Shown here one piece after another: positions 55,831 to 64,000 of a stretch of 64,000 nucleotides of DNA. Made by a program: the position numbers and the translations under genes. Below the pieces are notes generated by a model. It was not told the DNA's origin, did not search any database, and was given only the letters and a program-made list of their open reading frames with translations. This DNA comes from Aquila chrysaetos chrysaetos (taxonomy: Eukaryota > Chordata > Aves > Accipitriformes > Accipitridae), in the NCBI RefSeq assembly GCF_900496995.4, contig NC_044009.1:43299505-43363504 (forward strand), given 5' to 3'. Within the stretch, counting starts at the first letter, position 1. Each line of letters begins with the position of its first letter.

Positions 55831-58800
55831 GCCTATGGGCATAAACCCCCCTAACTATATATGTACACTTTAATGAGCTGTATATTTGTTAAAACCACTC
55901 GGAAAAATGATCTGAGGGTCACATTACTCTGAAAATACCAGCTCGGTGCTCCCCGGCAGGCACACATCAAACAGAACCTGAGTTGCTGGGAGAGAAGATC
56001 TCTCACACAGCAACCACGATCTCTCAGCCCTGCTCCTCATGGAAAGCCTCCAAAACACCTTCAGGAGATGGACCTTGAAACTGTAATTCACTGTCCTGGA
56101 TACAAAAAAATCACGGCTTCAGTGACAATACTGTTTCTATGGCAGAGGTCTGTCTGCTCTCCCCATCTCTCACCAAGCACATCTTGTCCCAGAGACCAAA
56201 GATGCGTGTTCACGTGGAAGACGTGCTCTCAGGAAGAAACAAGTGCCAAAGAAAGGCATGCTGATTTCTTCCCTTTAATAACACCTTTCCTCTGCTGCCC
56301 ACATATCACGTAGACTTTCTTTCATGCTCTAGGTGAGTAAGAGAGTCCTGTTAAACATGGAATAACTCATACTTCACTCTGAAGGTTTCTGCTTCTGTTC
56401 CAGACTTGCAGAAGGGTTTGTGTGCTGCAAGGCTGATTTGGTGATGCTGGCTGTGTCAGCTGGGTTAACACACCCCTACTTTAGGTATATTCCATGTGTA
56501 TCACAGTCACTAGGATGTTTCATCCAGGAATTAGTGGGAAAGGCGTACAAAACAACACAGAAAACACTACTGTACCACTGTATAAATCCACAGATTGAAC
56601 AGCACACTGCAGTTCTGCTCACTCCACTGCAAAAAAAAGGGAATAAACCTAGAAAAGGGCCATAGGGAAAGACAGAGATGTCAAGGACTGTCAGCTTGGA
56701 AAAGAAACACATGGGTGAGGAGGTAGAAGGGAACACCCAGGATTTCTCAAGGTGAAGAGCAACCTCACAAGCGGAGCTCAGGTCAATGAGAATGCTGGAG
56801 AGCGACATGGAAACACCAGTCCTCTTCGTCCACAACCAGCTGTGCTGCAAAACCCCTAGTGTAAAGTAAAGCAGCTCTATCTGAAAAGATGTTGCGTTTT
56901 TTCCTGGCCCCTTCTCATCGGGTGCTTTATCAAAAGCTCACTGCTTTACTTTTTAGAAACCTTCTTGCTTCACCTAAATTTATTCATGGCCACAACTATT
57001 TGTTCTAGGGCCAATGCTATTGTTCAGCCTAATGAGCTTTCTTTCGTCCTCCCCTCGCCCCTTTTCCACCACCTGTACGCACAAAATGTTATCCCAAAAT
57101 AGAGAGATGCATCTCTGGCTCTCAGCCAAGGGGAGAGAAATCAACATCCAGGGTGACAAAGCGGTTGTTACCCGCAGACTCATTTTATAATCAATCTAAA
57201 GCACCTCAGAAGCTCTCTCCGTGCTCCCACGGGGACGTGAATTTTGCTGCAAGCAAATTTTCTTGTAGTGTGTTTTCTCTGTCCTGTAACTGCCACTGAA
57301 CATGTAGAGAGATGTTAGCAATGTTTGGAGATAAACAGCTTTGCTGTCTCCAGTTATTTTGATTAAAAAGGATGACAATTAAATGGCCTTTGAAGTCAGC
57401 AGGATAGTTAAAAAGTAAGAAGCCTCAAAATCTTTTCTGTGGGTTTGGGTGTGATTATTTCAGTTGTGCTCTGACTGTCGGGGCTTTGGAGCAGGACCCG
57501 TCGTCGCTGCACAGCCCTCGGTGGGATGGCAGCTTGGTCCCTGCGGCCGGCTGCTGTCTGCCACCGCGGTCACGTTGCTGTCACCGCCACGCACTGAAAT
57601 CCTCCCGAGGAACGAGGAGAAAATCCCTCTTGCAGCGTAAACGCATTTTGCCGAGACAAACGCTGTGGTCTCTGCCTAACAGATGCCTGGAATTGGAGTG
57701 TCTGATTAGGTAACAGTTTTTTTCACTTCTGTATCTCTGCGGAGCATGCAGACCACCCTCCCCTCCCCTCCTGCCACCGCCCCTGATTTACCAAGTCCAC
57801 GCTGCTTTTTCTGCACCTATGGACAATGTGTTCCCTGCTTAAAACTCTCCTTCCCAAAGCTAATTCTTCACGGCAAGGTCAACCCATCCAAACCCAAGTC
57901 CGTGGCCAGGATGCTGTGGAGTCACCCGGAGGCAGAGGAGGCCAAGAGTGAATACCATGGCATTCGGACACATCTTTAGTGTGCTGCAGCCTTAGATAAA
58001 CCTTATTTATTGATCTTCCCTATCAAGGAAACTGCACCCCTGCTGAGTTATGACACGTGCAATTCAAGGAGATCGGTTTTTTACCAAGGAAGCTACAAGA
58101 TGATTTAAAGCACAGCCCGGTGGAAGTAAACTACCTTCAATCCTAACCAGGAAGCAGCTCCCTAATTAAAATACCTAATACAATGTAAAGCTGCCCTTCA
58201 GCTAGACTATTAATGACACCTTTATATCACTGCGTGGGGATGCTATGTCCAGCTCTAGCACGCTTGTTCCTCTGTGCAGTTCACCACTGCATTGCAATTA
58301 CTGCTATTATTTGCAGGACTATAGCAGCGATGGGCAATGAGCAAGACGGGGAACTCCGCTCTGCCAGGCACCCTACCAAAACTGGCTGGAAGGCCACTCC
58401 TGCCCCAAAGAATGGGATCAGACAGACAAAAGCTGGGTGAAACAAAGCAGTCAAATCTCTGTTGCCGAGGCAGAGAGGGGCTCTCACACAAGAAAAACAC
58501 GGATAATTCGATGTATTTTGCACCTGAGGCTTGGCAGAGGCTGTTAGCTTAGGCTCAGTGCCAGGCAAACAAGGTTTTTCTGCTTCTCCGCCCACACTGA
58601 GCGGCCTCGCTCAGGTTTTGCAGCAGGACTGCCGTTCTGGATGGAGCTGGGCTGCAGGAGCCCACTCAGGTGTCTCTGAGCTCACAGCAGAGTCAACCTG
58701 CCAAGCAGATCATCCCCCACCATTAATGGGGAGCCGGCTCAGTCGTTATCCTCTTTCGACAGACGTGGGGGACTGAGATACTAATGATAACGGGACTCCA

Positions 58801-60239
58801 GCAAGTTTGCCTGGGAAGACCCAGATATCCTTGACCACGTCTTTAACAACGAGACCATCTTTTCAGGCCCCTTTCAATTCCTCTGGTGCAGGAGGATAGC
58901 CTAGCTGGTTCCCGTAACTCGCAGTCTGGAGGTGTTTGAGTTGCAAACCCTGAAGAAGGATGGACCTGTGGTGGCAAGGCACAAACTCCACTTCAGTTCT
59001 GGCCAAAAAAATCAAGACCTGTTTCACTGCCTTGGTATTCAGATTTATCAGATAAAAGACAACTTAGTTTTACAGTAACTCTAATAAAAAAAGCAATGTC
59101 TTAAATATATTGCTGAGTCAAACTGTGCCGAAGAACGGGGCAGCAATCTCATAAGAAGCTCCAAGTAATGGTCCTGTCCAGTGCAACCAAACTGGTTCCT
59201 GTTTGCACAAAAGCTCATCTCTGAGCTCAGCCTCACATACAGAGTCTGAGCCAGCAGTCCCTTGCCTAAAACAACTGCTTTTGTGTCTTCTCCCGAGGTC
59301 AGGTTTTGTTTAGACCGACCACAACTGAGTCTCACGTAGCTGTGGATTCAACACAGTGCAGGTCATCACAGAGCCTGCTCTGTGCTTCGGCTTCTGCGCT
59401 GGGTGTTATTAGAGATAAAACACGTGATTATTATCTACATCCCCTAATGAGCATGTGGGTTGAAAGACCAGCAAGCCACAGGAGGAATCAACTGATGTAG
59501 CAGAGCCCTTGGTCAAGTCATTGCAGAGGAATGTCCCACTTTTTCTGCACTGGGATGGTCCCTTTGGATTCTGCCAGCTGCGGCTGGCACCCAGCTCCAC
59601 GGAGCATGGTCCCACAAACACACGCCCCGGAGGGACGGGGGTGATCTCTGCCCCCAGGGGCCTTTCAATCTACATGGAGGGACCTTTGAACCATGAAGCT
59701 GAAGCCCTACAGCTTCTGTTTGCAGAGCCCGAGCCATGCCTGCTGGCATCTCCTGCTGCATTAACCCTCGAGAAGCCCCAGCTGGAGAGGAGCATTCAGC
59801 ACCTGAAGTCTCCATTCAGGTCTTGCTGTGAGCAGAAATACTCACTTTTTGGCTACAGCCATTTTGCTTCCAGGGAAAACAAAACATTTAAGTCTCTTTC
59901 CCACACCCGGAGCGTCCCTCCGAGGAGCACAGCGAAGCCAGTGCCATGTACCTGCTGGGACTGGAACACATTTAATTAAGAAAAGGGCTTATCCAAAGCT
60001 GCTTTAACCCCGACTCTGGTCCACATTTCAGACCTTTCAGTCCTGCCCAGGCTGACTGGAAATAACCCCTCTGCTCTGCAGGCGAGGGAAGGAGGGGGCG
60101 AAACCAGGCTCGCTGTCCCTTTCCCTCTTTCTCCTTCCAAAGCAGAGTTAACTCTCCAACGGCGCAAACCAGGAACTGGCAAAGGGAATAAATCACCTTC
60201 GGCATTACTTCAGCCAGAAAAGCCATGTTGCAAACCTAC

Positions 60240-60480
60240 CTGGGACGCCAGCCAGGCCATCAGAATGAGGAAACGCCGGGAGCCGGGCTCCCCCCCCCCC
60301 GCCATCCTTCGGCCCCTTCGTCCGTGTCCGTGGGGCACACGGGGCAGGGAGCTGATGGGGAACGGGGGGGCTGTTCACCCTGCGCCTGTACTGACGGGCT
60401 GGGGACGTGGGACAGGGACCTGCCCTGGGGGACACGGTCCTACCCCGAGCAGGCACCCCTGGGTGCTGAGGCTGTCCCCT
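60240..60480 (-). other. Candidate STEAP3 5' noncoding exon and GC-rich promoter
   Basis: STEAP3 needs an upstream 5'UTR exon. On the minus strand CCCAG|GTAGGT at 60240 is a near-perfect donor, directly downstream of a GC-rich stretch with moderate CpG (60240-60500). Splicing to 54300 would leave an intron of about 5.9 kb. The start site is not visible and other upstream exons are possible. Confidence 0.3.
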
Positions 60481-60490
60481 GCGACATGGT

Positions 60491-60670
60491 GGGGACAGAC
60501 CTGCTGCGGGCTCCCGGGGTTGCTGGGACCCCAAACCTGCTGTGGGACCTGCGGGGCTGCTTGACCCCAAACCTGCCGTGGGCTCCTGGGGTTGCCGTGA
60601 CCCCAAACCTGCCGTGGGCTCCTGGGGTTGCCGTGACCCCAGACTTGCCATGGACTCCTGGGGTTGCTGC
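60491..60670. repeat. 36-bp minisatellite, about five copies
   Basis: Tandem units start at 60527, 60563, 60599 and 60635, each beginning GACCCC; a more diverged unit precedes them from about 60491. Copies 3 and 4 are almost identical. The 36-base period is divisible by three, so it keeps reading frames open on both strands and creates false 12-residue protein repeats. Confidence 0.9.
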
Positions 60671-63600
60671 ATGTCCCCCTGCCACCGCTCTCCACCCCAC
60701 TGCACTTTGCATTCACAGGTCCTCATCCCTCCCCCTGCCCCAGGGGCAGGTGTTTATTTGATTATCTCATTTATCAGGCGTTTATCTGTTAAAACCACTT
60801 CCATAAGCTCCTGCAGAGCCCAGCTTTCTCCCCTCTATCTCTCCATCCAATTAACCTCACCGCTTCTTCTTTTACCCCCAAAGGACACGGCAAACAATTT
60901 GCCCTCTCCTTCTCTGCAGACACATTCTGCATTTTGAGAACAGGTTTCACGTCTCCCTTCGGTTTTTCCTGCACGAATGAAACCCAACTTTCCTCAGAGC
61001 TGTTATTTGCTGAGAGTCTGACCACTCAGCCTCTCTTCCTTGCTCTCATTTTTCTTGGAGGACACACACAACTGCATTTTCCAATCGAGCTCCTAAAAGG
61101 CACCGGCCAGAGCAGAGACACCGCTTCCCCAATGTGCCACTTCTCCTTCCACACCCCAGCAGCCTGTTTGCTTTTGCACAACTGCGTGACACTGTTGACT
61201 CATGGACCACGGTGCCCATCACCCCATCCTCTGGTTCCCCACGGCTGCTGCCTGGCCGGTCACTCACCCGGTGTCCACACGGTCAGTTGGTCCTACCACA
61301 CAGGGCACAACACGTGCCCTGTTTTTTTTAGACCAGCTTTCCAATTTGTCACAATCTTCAATTCTTAGTCTCTCCTCTAAAATATTTCCAGTCCCTCCCA
61401 GCTCAGTGTCACCTACAAATTCAGTACGTGCCTCCCTACTCCGTCACCCGCTAATGAAAACATGGGCTGACAGGCACTGACCCTCCCCACTCCATGCACC
61501 CTCCGGTTTAAACATTGATAAATATTGAGGGTGTTGTTTTTGGAAGCCAGTGGTGAAGCCAAAGGCATGTCCCTGACCACGAGATGTTCTTCACCATGAC
61601 CAAAATTCCAAAACATCTTTCAAAACAGGGGAAAGCAGAGGAGAAAGAGCTACCGGAATTTCTCACCGGGGCAAAATAGTGTCTTTTTCCCACACAAGCT
61701 CAGACATTTTGGCTACAGTTTTCCTATAGAAATACGTCAGCCGGTGGTCACTTTGCAGGGACAATTTCCCTTCCCAAGGCTAAATGGGCAACGTTAATGC
61801 TGAGCAGAAAAATCACCCGCCTACGATATGGAACTGGAAAGCGAACTTTTGGCCTGTTTTTTCATCAAAACTATGTACTTTTAAGCACAGTTACCAACAG
61901 GTTCTGCCACAGATAGCCCCAAACTCTCCTCTCCCAAATTTGTCTCCAAAGGCAAGTGGCCCCCCTTTGCAGTACCACTTCTCTGCAGCATAGTCCTTGT
62001 CTGAAGAGCTTCCTCTGCTCTTCTGCAAAAAGATTTTCCTGCCCGTGCCTGCTGTGTCGATAGAGAAACGAGAGAGGCCTGAGAAGGACCTGCCCTGTAA
62101 CAAAACTTCATAAAATGGGAATCTGAAAGTCTGGGAAGCCCGGAGGTTTCATTGTAACACCATGGAGAGCACAGACCTGAAGCAAGACGGGGTTCTGCTA
62201 GAACAGTGCGGACGCTGACATCGCACCCAGGACTTTATCTGGCTGATGTGACTCTGAGTAAGAAGGTTATTTTCCCTTCTTATCATCTCACAGATCTTAA
62301 GTGACATAAAGGGGTGGTTTACAACAACTTCAGGTGCCATACTTAAGTCTTATGTGGCTTCTCTTGGGGTCTTAATTCTCTTGCTGCTCTTACCAAGTTA
62401 ATGACTATTTCACAGTGACTCACCCATTTCTGAGCCCTCCCCTCCCCGAAGTGCGGGGAGAGCGGGGAAGCAGCCAAAAGCCCAGATGGTAGAAGCTTCT
62501 CAGGTAGATCTAATAATGCCCGGCGGCCAGACACGATGGGAGGAGGTGCTCCTGCCTGAACCGAGCTGGGGAAAATCTCTTCCGCTCCTCTCCGGGCAGC
62601 GTGTGCCATTCTGCTGGGAGCTCGAGGGCTTCGGAGATGGTGAGACCTGACTTCAGCAGTCACCGCAGGGAGCTGGCAGGCTCCGACTGTTTAAAACCTC
62701 TTTATTTCGTTCCAGGAAAGATGCAGAGGAATTGCACTGCGTGCGCATGAAAATATTTGGATTGGCTATTCCCATGCTGCAGTGCCTGTTAGAAGGGTCG
62801 CCAAGATCAGCACTCCCTCGCCTTTCTGATTTTGCCTCTCTCCCGGTGATTCAGAGGATGCACAGGACCGCATGGGGGGGAGAAGATGGCCCGGGAGGCA
62901 GTGTGGGGTGGGGGGAAGACACAACCGATGGCACGGGCTCCTGCTGATCTCTGGCTTTCCTCCCTGGGAGCGCCGGCACGGCACACAGTGCACAGAGGTA
63001 GCTCTGAGCCAGCCCTGAATAAGCACGGCAGCGAAAACGGGGTGCTCTTGCCCAGGAAAGGCAACGAAGCTCGCGCAGGGCCACGTTCTGCCTCTTCTGC
63101 CTTTCCCAGCAGCTCCTGGGAAGCTACTGGGAGAGATGGGGCAAATGCGACCGGCTGACCAGGTGGTCCTGTTTGGTGATCCAGATGGGTGGGAGATGGG
63201 TGGGAGAGAGATCCTTTCCACTGAAAGTCAGTCAACTTACTGCCCTGAGATGCTGGGACCCCCAGCGCTCTGCCTTCCCCTTCCCACCCCTCGTTGTTTG
63301 CCAGTGTCTGGCAGAAACGTGCCTTTGGTCCGACGTGCCGGAGAGCAGAGCCAGCTCGCCTCACGTTTTCCCCGGCACTGGCAGGGGTCTCGCTGGTCAG
63401 CCCGGGGAGGAGAATTCATCTGGTCCTTTCTCTTGAGGGACACTGAGCTACTAACGTCCTGCTGTATGCGTGCCGTTCTGGCCATCTATTTTACATTTCT
63501 CTTTTTTTTTCTTCATTCCTTCAAGCAGGTGATGAGACCAACCAGAAAGGAGGAAGAAGAGGGAGCGTTACTGACCTGGGAGAAGCTGGAGGAGAAGCAA

Positions 63601-64000
63601 GGGAAGGCAGCAGGTGGCTTCACCAGGAAAGGACCGTGGAAGGACGATGACTTCACACTGCCTTGTTAATATAGCACTTGTTTTGCCTAAGCACACTATA
63701 TTCCCGGGGGCATGTTCAAGGCATGCTATGGACATACCTGCTGTGCTGAGCGGCTGTGACGGGCAGGAGATGTGTCTGGGAAGGAGAACACCTCGGTATA
63801 AAGCAGCAGCAGAAGGTACCAAGTGAGTGCTACCTTCTCCGGGACGAGGGCAGCCTGGTGCATGTGTGCACAGCATGCCTTCCCCCAGGATCCCAACCAC
63901 TTAGCGAGACCCCCGTGTGCTGGAAGAGTACAAACGCCACGTATTTCACCACCGCTCAGGAGAGCCGTCCTGTGCCCAGCTACGCCGGCTGCTGCAGAGG
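60671..64000. other. Right-hand flanking DNA, no gene recognised
   Basis: Moderately GC-rich DNA. Open frames at 62807-63364 (minus) and 63136-63669 (plus) show no known domain. A strong acceptor-like tract ends in CAG at 63527-63529 and could belong to an unrecognised exon. By synteny the next gene beyond STEAP3 would be outside this window. Confidence 0.5.

Larger units (their letters stand above)
54301..60239 (-). other. STEAP3 upstream region or first intron
   Basis: No coding exon is recognised. It contains a palindrome at 55195-55223, a degraded LINE RT fragment near 55630-55830 and an 11-bp direct repeat TTGGCAAAGTA at about 55366-55390. A moderately GC-rich patch lies at 57480-57620. 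If the donor at 60240 is real, this whole stretch is an intron in the 5'UTR. Confidence 0.5.

Noticed and set aside
60205-60761. ORFs with 12-residue repeats on both strands
   Set aside because: Produced by the 36-bp minisatellite, whose period is divisible by three. Open frames exist on both strands at once.

Overview
The window is a vertebrate, very probably bird, nuclear locus. It has short coding exons with GT-AG introns, CpG-island promoters, AT-rich intergenic DNA, and a solo LTR of a type familiar from bird genomes. Four protein-coding genes can be assembled exon by exon. In window order they are TMEM37 (minus), DBI (minus), C2orf76 (plus) and STEAP3 (minus). This is the vertebrate block known from human chromosome 2q14 (SCTR-TMEM37-DBI-C2orf76-STEAP3), read in the opposite direction. 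All four coding sequences are intact: 197, 87, 126 and 488 codons, against 190, 87, 126 and 488 in human.

Layout. 1-7.6 kb: intergenic or possible distal TMEM37 3'UTR, with no recognisable SCTR exon. 7.9-9.4 kb: TMEM37, two coding exons, starting in a CpG island (about 8.7-10.1 kb). 10.1-18.7 kb: AT-rich intergenic DNA. 18.97-21.90 kb: DBI, four exons, one of whose introns appears to use a GC donor. 21.5-22.5 kb: CpG island shared head-to-head by DBI and C2orf76, TATA-less, with five CCAAT boxes and several GC boxes. 24.1-33.0 kb: the five coding exons of C2orf76, with a poly(A) signal 82 bases after the stop. 33.1-44.25 kb: intergenic DNA between the convergent 3' ends of C2orf76 and STEAP3, carrying a 578-bp solo LTR with a 5-bp target duplication. 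44.37-54.30 kb: STEAP3, four coding exons. 54.3-64 kb: STEAP3 upstream region with a degraded CR1-like LINE fragment, a 12-bp-arm palindrome, a 36-bp minisatellite and a candidate 5' noncoding exon.

The genes do not form one pathway. DBI is the acyl-CoA carrier and precursor of endozepine peptides. STEAP3 is the endosomal ferrireductase. TMEM37 is a four-pass claudin/calcium-channel-gamma-like membrane protein. C2orf76 is an uncharacterised UPF0538 protein. The only visible regulatory coupling is the shared DBI/C2orf76 promoter. No undescribed multi-gene system was found. The items most worth checking are the DBI GC-AG intron, the CCAAT-rich bidirectional promoter, the MARE-like site upstream of TMEM37, the LTR promoter pointing antisense towards C2orf76, and the candidate STEAP3 first exon with an overlapping upstream ORF.
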